Shown here: positions 1 through 8,262 of the stretch, piece after piece
Position numbering within the stretch: position 1 is the stretch's first letter
How the letters are laid out: every line of letters starts with the position of its first letter
From: Chryseobacterium sp.
GTDB taxonomy: Bacteria > Bacteroidota > Bacteroidia > Flavobacteriales > Weeksellaceae
Direction of reading: 5' to 3'
DNA: 38,555 bases
NCBI GenBank assembly: GCA_003248755.1
Contig: QFQW01000031.1
Coordinates: 1 to 38,555, forward strand
Notes under the pieces: model-generated
Databases searched by the model: none
What the model was told of the DNA's origin: nothing
The model's input: the letters and a program-made list of their open reading frames with translations, nothing else
Translations under genes and position numbers: made by a program

Positions 1-613
1 AGGCTCCTTTTATGACATCAATATGTTGAAAATTGTTGACATCAATATTAGGTGCATGTTCCACACCCCACTCCTGTTCTGCCATCCTCACACCATTGTT
101 GACAATAGAAATTCTACTTCCATAAAGTCCATGGATAACCGGTTTCACAATATTGTTCCCTGTTTTGAGACCACTGACGCCAGAAATGTTTTTTAAGAGA
201 TTCCCCAGATTTTCTGTAGAATTTTTCTCAATTTCGGAACGGTCAAGGGTTTTCACCACCATAGAACCGTTGCTTTTATGATTGCCATGCACGGTTACAG
301 ATTGTATCTCATTCACGTGATGTTCCAAAGTAATCGTCAAATGAACATCCTGCGTAACTCCTACATTTTCAGCATAATCATTACAATCAGGATGTTTTGC
401 AACGAGTTTATATTGACCTGCAGGAATCTGCTTAAAAGAAAACTTTCCCGTTTTATCTGTTCTGGTGGAGAATTCACCAATTTTTACCACAGCATTTTCC
501 AACATCGTTTTGTCGTGAAAATCCTGAACAGTCCCTTGAACAGTATATGTTTTCTGTGCGCTTGTAATTGCCAATCCACAAAAGATGAACAATAAACTAT
601 ATATCAATTTCAT
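1..613 (-). CDS. TonB-dependent receptor, N-terminal part (cut by window edge)
   Basis: The reading frame is open from an ATG at 613 to the window edge, giving about 204 residues. It starts with a signal peptide (MKLIYSLLFIFCGLAITSAQ). A carboxypeptidase-regulatory-like beta-sandwich follows (about residues 24-95, with GEFSTRTDKTGKFSFKQIPA). The start of a plug domain comes next, containing VSGLKTGNNIVKPVIHGLYG and NNGVRMAEQEWGVEHAP, typical of Bacteroidota outer-membrane receptors. Such receptors import metal chelates, vitamins or glycans with energy from TonB-ExbBD. The beta-barrel lies outside the window, so the substrate cannot be read here. The small His/Cys-rich secreted protein upstream on the same strand, about 380 bp away, hints at a metal substrate, but this is inference. 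Confidence 0.9.
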   Translation of the reverse strand, partial: MKLIYSLLFIFCGLAITSAQKTYTVQGTVQDFHDKTMLENAVVKIGEFSTRTDKTGKFSFKQIPAGQYKLVAKHPDCNDYAENVGVTQDVHLTITLEHHVNEIQSVTVHGNHKSNGSMVVKTLDRSEIEKNSTENLGNLLKNISGVSGLKTGNNIVKPVIHGLYGSRISIVNNGVRMAEQEWGVEHAPNIDVNNFQHIDVIKGA

Positions 614-695
614 TGTAAAATAAAAGATTGCATACTTTTCTTTTCAAAAAAGCATCTGTAAAAAAAATCTTGAAATTTGTTGTAATTATCGACTT

Positions 696-718
696 TTTGC
701 ACATTCAGAATGCACAAA
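696..718. promoter_or_regulatory. Imperfect 23-bp palindrome, possible operator of the receptor gene
   Basis: The arms TTTG and CAAA enclose a perfect inner palindrome CATTC-A-GAATG, separated by CA on both sides, so only those two dinucleotides break the symmetry. It lies about 85-105 bp upstream of the TonB receptor start. Its size suits a dimeric repressor such as a Fur-family protein, but the sequence is not a canonical Fur box, so the assignment is inference. Confidence 0.3.
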
Positions 719-819
719 TTGTAATTAAGTAACTAAGAGAAAATAAACAACTGAAGTAAGCCTTTTATCTTTTCCCTATTTTCTTTCATCTACTTAACAC
801 CATTTTATCTTTTAATATT

Positions 820-900
820 TGCTCCGATAGGAGCATTATGTTTGTAGTAGATTATTGAACGTGTAAGAAAGAACGCCGGAGGAGTTCAATATTTACCAAT
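820..900. repeat. Dispersed REP-like element (paired short hairpins)
   Basis: Two related units follow each other: a hairpin TGCTCC-GATA-GGAGCA-type stem at 819-835 followed by TTATGTTTGTAGTA, and a second imperfect hairpin at 871-887 (GAACGCC..GGAGTTC) followed by AATATTTACCAATAA. The shape, a short G/C stem followed by an AT-rich ATGTTTGTAG-like tail repeated twice, resembles intergenic repeats I know from Chryseobacterium and Flavobacterium genomes. Membership in such a family is from memory and cannot be checked inside this window. Confidence 0.4.
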
Positions 901-990
901 AAATCCTAAGCACAAATGGTATAATATCCAAAACAAACCTCAAAGGCTCATTTTTTCATTAATAAAATTAAAATAGTCGATAAAGCGTAA

Positions 991-1350
991 TTATGAAATT
1001 GATGGAGGACCCCGAAGCTGAAAGGTGTATTTGGTCGCTGACCATATTTTTTCCTGTACAGAAAAAGTTTGTTTTGCCTCGTTGGTATGGTTTTCAAAAT
1101 GAAAAACGAATTCTTCCGGAATCAATGAGTTTCCAGTCGCTAGAAAATGACAAGCCAAACAATCTCCTGATTGACTTTTAGAAACTTCTTTGAAAATGCT
1201 TTTCTCCGTTTTCTTGAATCCGGAATCTCTGAAGTAAGATTCGCCTGCGTGATTGTGTAATTGTGAAGAAAACAACGCCACAAAAAGATACATCACGGCA
1301 AAAAATACCGAGATAAAATTCTTAACAGCTTTGTTGTTTCTGATTAGCAT
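991..1350 (-). CDS. Small secreted His/Cys-containing protein
   Basis: This 119-residue protein has a hydrophobic signal segment (about residues 13-30, FISVFFAVMYLFVALFSS) followed directly by LHNHAGE and later by GDCLACHF. Paired His and Cys residues just after a signal peptide are common in small envelope proteins encoded beside TonB receptors and metal transporters in Bacteroidota, and in the DUF2946-like proteins of proteobacteria. I do not recognise a named family. A TTG codon at 1353 extends the frame by one residue, but ATG at 1350 is the better start. A TAnnTTTG box at 1356-1363 lies almost on top of the start, so the mRNA may be leaderless or translation may start at the internal Met at residue 20. 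The receptor gene lies downstream on the same strand after 377 bp. Confidence 0.6.
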   Translation of the reverse strand: MLIRNNKAVKNFISVFFAVMYLFVALFSSQLHNHAGESYFRDSGFKKTEKSIFKEVSKSQSGDCLACHFLATGNSLIPEEFVFHFENHTNEAKQTFSVQEKIWSATKYTFQLRGPPSIS

Positions 1351-1355
1351 CAATG

Positions 1356-1363
1356 CAAATGTA
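1356..1363 (-). promoter_or_regulatory. Promoter -7 box TACATTTG of the small His/Cys protein gene
   Basis: On the minus strand the sequence reads TACATTTG, a perfect match to the flavobacterial TAnnTTTG consensus. Transcription would start about 6-8 nt downstream, at or next to the ATG at 1350, which argues for a leaderless transcript or a downstream start. Confidence 0.5.
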
Positions 1364-1426
1364 GAAATTTTTTGTGAAAAACAGAGATTATGTTAATTTC
1401 TAAAAAGATTATAGGCTTTTAAATTG

Positions 1427-1492
1427 CTCGCAGATTAAGAAAAAAGGAGCGGATTTTTTTTTATCATCTGCAAAATCTGCCCAATCGGCGAG
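1427..1492. repeat. GCAGATT-type intergenic repeat forming a long imperfect hairpin
   Basis: The arm CTCGCAGATT at 1427-1436 pairs with AATCGGCGAG at 1483-1492 (one mismatch). Read on the minus strand, the right half consists of units CCGATTGGG, CAGATTTTG, CAGATGAT at 9-bp steps. Repeats built from CTGC/CAGATT words recur between genes in flavobacterial genomes as far as I recall. It sits just after the stop of the nucleoid-associated protein gene and could also end its transcript. Confidence 0.4.
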
Positions 1493-1509
1493 AAAATTAT
1501 TTTACATTT

Positions 1510-2538
1510 TTATTTTTCTTCTTCAAAGTACAAACGGTAATATTTCCCTTTTTCATCCTGTCCGGTTTCTATCATTTTTCGGTCACCGTGGATGTAGATG
1601 TGGAAATTCTTATCGAGTTTGATAATGGATTTAAAATGTCTTTGCTGCTTTTTAACCGCCTGGTTATTAATTGGAAAATCTTCCGAAATCGAGATCTGCA
1701 TATCCTGTTCGTAATCCGATTTGAAGTTGGAAAAACTTTCGATCACGTTTTCATCTTCCAAGACTTCTTTTACAAAGTCATCATATTTGAACTCTTCTTT
1801 TTCTTTGAAGAAATTAATGGACTTATTCAGGAAATCAGCCTGGTCCGCTTTGGAGACTTCAAATTCCTGCGGCAATTGTTGCGTGATAAAATCCTTGTAA
1901 ACAGACAAAGTTTCCTGGGTGTGAAAATACTCGTCGTCACGTTGTTTTACCTTCAAGAAGTCCTCGAACCAATAATACATATCGCCGTTTTTGTTGTTAT
2001 CAACAACCGACAAGATATAGCCACTCTCTTTTTCACTGTTATATATCAAAGCCGCTTTATCAATCTTGGACAAACTGATTCCGAAATCTCTTTCAATTTC
2101 AAAAGACTCATCCTGAGGGTTGATCTTCAGAAAACCTTCTCTCTTTTCCGTTTTGAAGATCCCGATAGAATCTGTTTTTTCACTCTTGCCGTCAGCCGAT
2201 TCAAAAACTTCGCCTTCAAAATAGACAACGAACAACTCACCAGCCTGAACTCTAGGATTTTCCGCCGCTTCGTAAAGATGTTTGGCAATATTCTCAGATT
2301 CCCACTGGAACTTGGCCTTGTCTTCAAAAATCTCGGACACAGAACTGTAAACAGGATTATTCACCAGATAGGAATCGCTATAAAACTGGAACTGTTCTTC
2401 GGATTTGAACGCACTCATAAAGTAATTACCGAGCAATTCTTTCATATCCTCTTCCAGCTGTAGCTCTTCCTGGGAAAGCGTAAGAGATTCTCCATTGATT
2501 TTATTCCCGACTCTGTGAACTGTAATTTTTGAAAACAT
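1510..2538 (-). CDS. Nucleoid-associated protein, NdpA/YejK type (37-kDa family)
   Basis: The 342-residue product matches the family of 37-kDa nucleoid-associated proteins (PF04245) in length and layout. Recognisable stretches are the start MFSKITVHRVGNK, the N-terminal acidic helices, GELFVVYFEGEVFES, DSIGIFKTEKREGFLKI and DKAALIYNSEKESGYIL in the central beta-rich domain. A C-terminal part ends with FHIYIHGDRKMIETG and GKYYRLYFEEEK. Family members bind the chromosome; the exact role is poorly known. In Bacteroidota it is usually a single-gene unit, which fits here: it has its own minus-strand TATCTTTG box at 2558-2565 and divergent neighbour. The ATG at 2538 lies about 13 nt after the predicted transcription start. 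A long antisense frame across this gene is not credible. Confidence 0.85.
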   Translation of the reverse strand: MFSKITVHRVGNKINGESLTLSQEELQLEEDMKELLGNYFMSAFKSEEQFQFYSDSYLVNNPVYSSVSEIFEDKAKFQWESENIAKHLYEAAENPRVQAGELFVVYFEGEVFESADGKSEKTDSIGIFKTEKREGFLKINPQDESFEIERDFGISLSKIDKAALIYNSEKESGYILSVVDNNKNGDMYYWFEDFLKVKQRDDEYFHTQETLSVYKDFITQQLPQEFEVSKADQADFLNKSINFFKEKEEFKYDDFVKEVLEDENVIESFSNFKSDYEQDMQISISEDFPINNQAVKKQQRHFKSIIKLDKNFHIYIHGDRKMIETGQDEKGKYYRLYFEEEK

Positions 2539-2557
2539 TGTTTGTTGTTTAGGATTG

Positions 2558-2565
2558 CAAAGATA
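2558..2565 (-). promoter_or_regulatory. Promoter -7 box TATCTTTG of the nucleoid-associated protein gene
   Basis: The minus strand reads TATCTTTG, matching TAnnTTTG, 20 nt before the ATG at 2538. It is divergent from the identical box at 2615-2622, so the 103-bp gap is a back-to-back promoter region. Confidence 0.6.
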
Positions 2566-2614
2566 AGTCTTGAATTATTTTATTTGGTAAAAATCCATGT
2601 AAAAAAGAAATATT

Positions 2615-2622
2615 TATCTTTG
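2615..2622 (+). promoter_or_regulatory. Promoter -7 box TATCTTTG of the small secreted protein gene
   Basis: TATCTTTG is a full match to TAnnTTTG and lies 20 nt before the ATG at 2642, the expected distance for this promoter type. Confidence 0.6.
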
Positions 2623-2641
2623 ATATCAAACTTTTACTAAA

Positions 2642-2956
2642 ATGGATTTAGGCTCCAAAAAAAATTTAATGTTCTTCTTTTTATTGCTAACACTATCGTT
2701 TACCTCAGCTCAAGCCATTGAAGAAGAGGTTACAAATAAATCTTGTGAATGTATATCAGCCAAAATTTCGGATCAAGGGCAAATCTCAAAAGCAGAAATC
2801 CAAAAATGTATTTCTAAAAGTGGTGACGAAGTTTTAAAATCAAAAGACCCGCAAGAGGTAAAAAGAATAACTGGAAACATACAACAATTTGTTGAGAGAT
2901 TAAAAGTCATTTATAAAAACGTCTCTGAGAAATGCCTACCAAAACAAGACAATTAA
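2642..2956 (+). CDS. Small secreted protein with four cysteines
   Basis: This 104-residue product has a signal peptide (residues about 1-25, NLMFFFLLLTLSFTSAQA). The mature part of about 80 residues carries four cysteines (CEC, then KCIS and KCLP) and is mostly charged and helical. Proteins with this shape, a secretion signal followed by a CxC and helical spacing, are common and uncharacterised in Chryseobacterium. I do not recognise a function. It has a promoter box at 2615-2622 and a hairpin terminator after it, so it is probably a single-gene unit. Confidence 0.65.
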   Translation: MDLGSKKNLMFFFLLLTLSFTSAQAIEEEVTNKSCECISAKISDQGQISKAEIQKCISKSGDEVLKSKDPQEVKRITGNIQQFVERLKVIYKNVSEKCLPKQDN

Positions 2957-2960
2957 AAAC

Positions 2961-2991
2961 AAAAATCCCAAGCTCTCGCCCGGGAATTTTT
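2961..2991. terminator. Bidirectional hairpin terminator between convergent genes
   Basis: AAAAATCCC at 2961-2969 pairs with GGGAATTTTT at 2982-2991. A T-run on one side and an A-run on the other let it serve the plus-strand small secreted protein gene and the convergent RCC1 gene. Confidence 0.6.
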
Positions 2992-3037
2992 GTTGTATAG
3001 TTGTGAGTTCAACTACATTAATACAACCTAACTAAAA

Positions 3038-4483
3038 TTATTTTTTAATCAATTTTATACCTTCTGCAACATCGTTGATTGTAACGATATAAACACCTGC
3101 AGATAAATCCGCAACATTTATTTTGTTATCAGATACTTTTGAAATAGATTTTACAATAGCTCCAGCTGTATTATAAATTTTAACTTCAGAAATAGCTTTT
3201 GAAGATTGTAACAATACATAATCTCTAGCCGGATTAGGATATAAAGCGACTTTATTCTGAGAAGCAATATCATTAACTCCTAATGCATCTGCACAAGTTA
3301 CTTGGGTTAAGCTATTACTATTTGTAGATGTTCCATCGGAATTTCCTAGCTGGTTGAAGTTATCTGCTCCAGCGACATACATTTGAGAGGAATTGTCAAT
3401 AACTCCAGTATTGACTTCACCCATTCTCATAGGAAGTGATTTCCAGTTTGTCGCAGTTCCTATTCTCACAAATGCCAGAGCTTCAGTAGATGCATCATCA
3501 ACTCCAATTCCTAATTTCCCGTAACTATTATTCCCTCCTGCGAAAATTGCACCATCAGCTCTTTTAACCATTGAGTTGTCATAGCCCGTAGTTATTGCCG
3601 AGTAAGTAGAAGAGGCATCAATTGCTTGAGGTGTATAGTATATTGCATTTGAAGGAGATACTATACCTAATCTTCCATAAGAGCTAACTCCCCATGAGTA
3701 TAATTTTCCGCCTGTTGTCAAACCTAGTACATGAAAAGGAGAAACACTAATAGAGCTCCAGTTCGTAGCAGTTCCCACCTGAGTAAATAAATCAACCTCT
3801 CCAGCAGTTGTACCTTGACCTGTTACACCATAATTATGAGACCCGCAAGACCATAATGTTCCATCGGTCTTTATTGCAAAAGAATTATACCATCCTGAAA
3901 AGACTTTTTCCCAGTTAGTAGCAGTCCCTACTTGCTTAAATGTATTAACCCATTCTTCAGATGTTCCCAATCCTAAATTACCCCAATCATTATATCCTGT
4001 TGCCCACAATGTTCCATCTGTCTTAACAATCAACGTACTGTAGTAACCTGCAGCATAAGCTTTAACTCCTGTTGCAATTTTTGTTGGTGTATAAAAATTG
4101 GTATTGCTTCCTTGTCCAAAATTTCCATAAGCACCCTGTCCCCAGCCGTAAAGATCACCATTTTCTTTCAGAGCAATAACATAATGATGTCCTGTAGAGA
4201 TATCTTTCCAATCAGAATCTGTTTCAATTTGTTCCGGATGTTTGATAACTGCGTTAACTGTTGAAGAACCATTTCCTCGAACACCGCTGTCATTCAGTCC
4301 CCACATCCAGATAGTTCCATCATTTTTCAATGCAATGCTGAAATTTTGTCCTTGAGACAATTGCTTCCATGCATTACTAGAACATTGGCCATTGACTGTA
4401 ATAGAAAATATTAGTAAAAAAATAGCTGTTAAAGAAAAACTCATTTTCTTCCCCGCTGACGAAAGTGATAAAAGTCGCACCAT
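3038..4483 (-). CDS. Secreted RCC1-repeat propeller protein with T9SS sorting domain
   Basis: The 481-residue product has a signal peptide ending near VNGQ (about residue 32). About seven RCC1-type repeats follow, each with a core such as GTIWMWGLNDSGVRGNG, GDLYGWGQGAYGNFGQG, GTLWATGYNDWGNLGLG and GAIFAGGNNSYGKLGIG; seven would close one beta-propeller. The linker VGTATNW recurs between repeats. The last 75 residues (from LYPNPARDYVLLQ to GIKLIKK) form a type A T9SS sorting domain, so the protein should be carried to the surface or medium through the type IX system. RCC1 propellers mediate protein binding; the partner is unknown. The start at 4483 follows a near-consensus TAATATTG box, but an ATG at 4444 just before the hydrophobic segment would give a more usual signal peptide. 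Confidence 0.85.
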   Translation of the reverse strand: MVRLLSLSSAGKKMSFSLTAIFLLIFSITVNGQCSSNAWKQLSQGQNFSIALKNDGTIWMWGLNDSGVRGNGSSTVNAVIKHPEQIETDSDWKDISTGHHYVIALKENGDLYGWGQGAYGNFGQGSNTNFYTPTKIATGVKAYAAGYYSTLIVKTDGTLWATGYNDWGNLGLGTSEEWVNTFKQVGTATNWEKVFSGWYNSFAIKTDGTLWSCGSHNYGVTGQGTTAGEVDLFTQVGTATNWSSISVSPFHVLGLTTGGKLYSWGVSSYGRLGIVSPSNAIYYTPQAIDASSTYSAITTGYDNSMVKRADGAIFAGGNNSYGKLGIGVDDASTEALAFVRIGTATNWKSLPMRMGEVNTGVIDNSSQMYVAGADNFNQLGNSDGTSTNSNSLTQVTCADALGVNDIASQNKVALYPNPARDYVLLQSSKAISEVKIYNTAGAIVKSISKVSDNKINVADLSAGVYIVTINDVAEGIKLIKK

Positions 4484-4995
4484 AAATTAGTTTATTTTTA
4501 TTTGTTTACAGCACAATATTACAATGTTAACAGACGATGTGACAACCAATCGGTAGAATAAATTCGGAAATCATCCCTTACACCTAATACCAATAAATAT
4601 CTAATAATCATACATATAGAAAGTTTTTTTTTCGGAAATTATAACAAAAAAAAACACATTATAAAACAATCATATAAGTACTAATAAATCACTATTTTTT
4701 CTGATTTAATAAATAAAATCATCTCTCATGATACAAATATCTCAAACAATAATTATGTTTAATTTATATATATACTCGCTATGCATCTTGGAGTATAAAT
4801 TAAATTTAGGCTATTATATATTTGAATATACTAAACCAAAAACATAACTGTAATAAATCTAGACTATTTGTATCCGGTAGCAAATTGGATATTTTTAGAT
4901 AAAGACCATATCTGGAATAAGTATATTCTCACCTAAATAAAAAGCCCCAGAACAATCTGAGGCTTCATCAAAAAAAGTTAAAAGAAGAAAAAGTA
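4484..4995. other. AT-rich intergenic region
   Basis: These 512 bp hold the promoter of the RCC1 gene at the left end and the terminator of the choice-of-anchor I gene at the right end (4937-4965). Between them I see only very AT-rich sequence with stop codons in all frames and no clear repeat. Confidence 0.6.
4937..4965 (-). terminator. Hairpin terminator of the choice-of-anchor I gene
   Basis: On the minus strand AAGCCTCAGA (4965-4956) pairs with TCTGGGGCTT (4951-4942) with one G-U pair and is followed by TTTATT. It lies 30 nt past the stop codon at 4996. Confidence 0.7.
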
Positions 4996-7900
4996 TTATT
5001 TTACGATAACTCTCTTCACTTCACCTTCAGAAGTTTTTACCAGGTAGACACCTGTTGAAAGTCTGGAAGTATCAATAGTTAAAGCATTACTTTCTTTGGA
5101 CAACATTTTTCCTGACATATCATACAACTCATAGCTTTGAGTTCTGTTGAAATATAAAATGTTTCCTTTATTAACCGGATTCGGGAAGATGTTGAACGTT
5201 GCTTTTTCATTTTTAACATTACCTGTTGCTAAAGTTGGTGAAAGCGCTACTTCGTACATCGATAAAGTTCCGCTGATTTCGTTTGCAATCACAACATAAG
5301 CCTTTCCTGTTCCCGAGTTTTCAGGAGCAATATATGTGATACCTTCCGGACCATTGTCTCCACCATAAACTGATGTCATTCTGGAGTGTTTGTAATCTGT
5401 AAAGATTACATTATTTGGGTATGTGACGTTATAAACCATTACACCGCCGGTTCTTTCCAAAGTGATGAAAGCAAAAGTTTGCCCTGCTATCGTTCCCAAT
5501 GTTATACCTTCTGGTTCAGGACCTTTGGCGCGGCTTCTTACTTTTGCACCATTTGCTTCGTTATCTGCATTGAAAATCAAAGGATGATTGGCTGCAATAT
5601 ATCTCTCGAATTGGTCGCCACTGTCATAGACGATTTGTTTTGTATCAACATTGAAAATAGAGAAAGACCTTGCCCCCAAAGCATTGATTTCTTCAAAATC
5701 TGAATTAGAATCCGTATTTCCGTTCACATTAGTTACTCGGAATCTTCCTAAGTTGTGAGAAGCTTTCAAGATGGAAGCATTCGGGAAATTATTTGGATTT
5801 AAAACATAGCTGTTAGCGCCAACAGTCGTTCTCTCACTGAATCCACCCAAATCTTTTTCGTCTCCTTCATTAGCTGTCACTAGATAATTGGTATTTCCGA
5901 TTTTAAATGAAGCCATTCCATCCGGATTATAATAAGCTTTTACTGGCCAGTTTGCAATCAGAACTTCACCGTTGTTATCAGAAGCATCGAAGCCGTTTCC
6001 TGGCAGATTCATATCTTTTTTGCCTAATCCCCAAATGTTTCCTAAAGTATTAGTCGTAAGGTCAACCTCAATAATACCGTTGTTTTCCTGACAAGACACC
6101 CAAGCTTTCTGACTATCTGAACTGATTGCGATATATTCCGGTTCCAAATCCTGAGCAAGTGTACTCGTAGATTTTACTTTTCTTCCGCCAGATGCGATGA
6201 AAGCAGTTTCCTGAGCATTGTATCCCTGGAAAGAAAGTGTCTTGACATTAGATTGAGTTAAATTTGCAATTCCTCCGGAAACATCAATAATACTGATAGA
6301 ACCTTCCGGGTCAACAGTGTAAGCATCATTTGGTTCGCCCTCGTTGGCAGTCATTACTTTCTGCCCGTCCGGTGTGAAAGTTACCATATCAGGCAGAGCT
6401 CCAACCGTTAATTGCTTCAGGAAGTTACCATTAATATCAAAGAAAACAACCGAGCCATTTCCTTGAGCATCTGTTCCGTTTGGAGAAGCAACAGCAAGGA
6501 ATCCATTTTTCACAGCAATACTTGTGATTCCTCCATAAGGCTTCATATCCACAGTTTTGATAACTGTTGGAGTTAATGGATTTGAGAAATCGATGATGTC
6601 AAAAACATCCGTCAAAGAACTAATCGTGAATAATCTCTTGGTTGCCGGGTCGTGAACTACAATCTCTGTAGAGCTGTTGCCGTTACTGGAAGGGTCAAAA
6701 CTTCCGATGTAATTCAACGTGATTTGGTTGGATGGTGCAGGCGCCGGTTTATCATTGTCGATAATATAAACTGTAGAAGATGCATCTCCAGAAATTGTTG
6801 CGCCAACAGGATTCTCAAGACTTAGAACAAAATATTCAGCCTGCTGTTCTTGTGTTGAGTCATCAATAATTGGAATATTAACGGTATAAGTTGAAGTCCC
6901 GGCAACAATATTAATAGTTTCAGAAGTGAAAGTGTAATCGTTATTGTCCGCAGTTCCAAAAGTCGGTTTTGCAACCAAATTAACTGTCGAATTAGAAGGA
7001 TTCGTCACATTGATTTTGAATGCTAAAGTTCCTGCATTTTCATCAACTTTAATTAGAGCTTTGTCTAAAGAAATACTTGTCCCAGCAGTTGTGAATGTAG
7101 ATGAAGTTGAAGCTGTCACGGCATTGTCGCTTTCGTCTTCAATGACATTTGGTTTCAAGGCCAAATAATACGCTTGATTTGAATTTAAAGCGTTCGTTGG
7201 AATTACAGTAATTATATTGCCAGCAAATGTTGTTGTGAAAGGGACAGTATTTCCGGAAGTATTATTTAATTTAAATTCAATAAGATTCTCAGCATTAGCG
7301 GAAGTGATTGGAGAATTGTCAATCAATCTTACCTTCTCATTGAATTTGATTATTGGATTAACAGTTGTAGAGGCATTATTGACATTATTTGCAGGAGAAT
7401 AAGTTACGGTCGGTGCTGTTGTATCAGTTCCACCGATGTTATTTCCATCCACTGTGAAATTGTCAAATCTGTTATTTCCAACTGAACCACCAGCTCCCGC
7501 AACAAACTCCACTTTCAGTTTAAAGTTCGGGTTATTGGATGCGCCTGCAATAGTTGAAAAGTCTAAAGTGACTAATTTCGGATTAGCATCTTGTGGCAAA
7601 ACCGCGCCTTCAGAATCACTATCAGCAGTGTAATTGTAAGGAGTAAAAGTTGTTCCGTCCAGCGAGTAAGACCATTTTTGTTTTCCGGCACCAGAACCGG
7701 ACCTTCTTGTCGAGAACTTCACAACCACATTATTATAACCAGTTGTCGGAATATTAAACTGAATATTTCCATTAATAGGGTAATTGTATCTCAAATGCGT
7801 TCCGGAAACATCTCCGTTTCGTGCATTAAAATTATCCACACCGAAGTTTTGTCCTGTTCCTCCGGCAAAATCAACAAAAGTATCTGCACTTCCGGTACCG

Positions 7901-8073
7901 GTTGAAGAGGCATTTATTGTACCGTTCAACAAGGTAGAAGTGGGAGTTGTAATGCTTGCGACGTTGGCGTTGTTGTTGAAGTTCCAGTAATGGAGCAGTG
8001 TTTGTGCCTGAGCTGTACCGTAAAACATAGCAGCAATTGGCAATAAACCTTTGAAAAGGTAATTGTTTTTCAT
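4996..8073 (-). CDS. Choice-of-anchor I family multidomain secreted protein with T9SS sorting domain
   Basis: The 1025-residue product starts with a signal peptide (to about residue 23, AQAQ). Then come an N-terminal beta-sandwich of about 190 residues (from LLHYWNFNNN), a bacterial Ig-like domain (TDTTAPTVTYSPANN onward, about 218-330) and a Calx-beta domain (about 335-445, ending STVYIIDNDKP). A large propeller-like domain follows (about 450-950) with LPDMVTFTPDGQKVMTANEGE and EPEGITLGTIAGQTFAFITL, the signature of the choice-of-anchor I family found with surface phosphatases. The last 70 residues (FNIFPNPVNKGNILYFNRTQ onward) are a T9SS sorting domain. Acidic clusters fit Ca2+ binding. The biochemical role is not established; surface attachment or phosphate-related function is inference. 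A terminator follows at 4937-4965, so it is probably transcribed alone. Confidence 0.85.
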   Translation of the reverse strand: MKNNYLFKGLLPIAAMFYGTAQAQTLLHYWNFNNNANVASITTPTSTLLNGTINASSTGTGSADTFVDFAGGTGQNFGVDNFNARNGDVSGTHLRYNYPINGNIQFNIPTTGYNNVVVKFSTRRSGSGAGKQKWSYSLDGTTFTPYNYTADSDSEGAVLPQDANPKLVTLDFSTIAGASNNPNFKLKVEFVAGAGGSVGNNRFDNFTVDGNNIGGTDTTAPTVTYSPANNVNNASTTVNPIIKFNEKVRLIDNSPITSANAENLIEFKLNNTSGNTVPFTTTFAGNIITVIPTNALNSNQAYYLALKPNVIEDESDNAVTASTSSTFTTAGTSISLDKALIKVDENAGTLAFKINVTNPSNSTVNLVAKPTFGTADNNDYTFTSETINIVAGTSTYTVNIPIIDDSTQEQQAEYFVLSLENPVGATISGDASSTVYIIDNDKPAPAPSNQITLNYIGSFDPSSNGNSSTEIVVHDPATKRLFTISSLTDVFDIIDFSNPLTPTVIKTVDMKPYGGITSIAVKNGFLAVASPNGTDAQGNGSVVFFDINGNFLKQLTVGALPDMVTFTPDGQKVMTANEGEPNDAYTVDPEGSISIIDVSGGIANLTQSNVKTLSFQGYNAQETAFIASGGRKVKSTSTLAQDLEPEYIAISSDSQKAWVSCQENNGIIEVDLTTNTLGNIWGLGKKDMNLPGNGFDASDNNGEVLIANWPVKAYYNPDGMASFKIGNTNYLVTANEGDEKDLGGFSERTTVGANSYVLNPNNFPNASILKASHNLGRFRVTNVNGNTDSNSDFEEINALGARSFSIFNVDTKQIVYDSGDQFERYIAANHPLIFNADNEANGAKVRSRAKGPEPEGITLGTIAGQTFAFITLERTGGVMVYNVTYPNNVIFTDYKHSRMTSVYGGDNGPEGITYIAPENSGTGKAYVVIANEISGTLSMYEVALSPTLATGNVKNEKATFNIFPNPVNKGNILYFNRTQSYELYDMSGKMLSKESNALTIDTSRLSTGVYLVKTSEGEVKRVIVK

Positions 8074-8262
8074 TTTTACTTTTATTTAGATTTGCGTAAA
8101 GATGAAAAATTATCCTATTCTGCTACTTTAAATAAAGTTTAATTAATGTTTAATAAAGCCTGTCTTAATAGATGTTTTTGGATGTATTGAAAGAAAAAGT
8201 TAACCGAAAGTTATCATTAATATAATTGAATCCAATCACAATTTTCTGCAACTTGAACTTCC

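Larger units (their letters stand above)
614..990. other. Intergenic region upstream of the receptor gene
   Basis: No credible reading frame is seen in this 377-bp stretch. It holds an imperfect palindrome at 696-718 and a dispersed-repeat-like pair of hairpins at about 820-900; the rest is AT-rich. It must contain the promoter of the minus-strand TonB receptor, but no clean TAnnTTTG box stands out there. Confidence 0.6.

Noticed and set aside
1588..2463. Long plus-strand open frame (291 codons) across the nucleoid-associated protein gene
   Set aside because: It lies fully antisense to a gene with clear family similarity, its protein is Phe/Ile-rich without recognisable domains, and no promoter or start context supports it.
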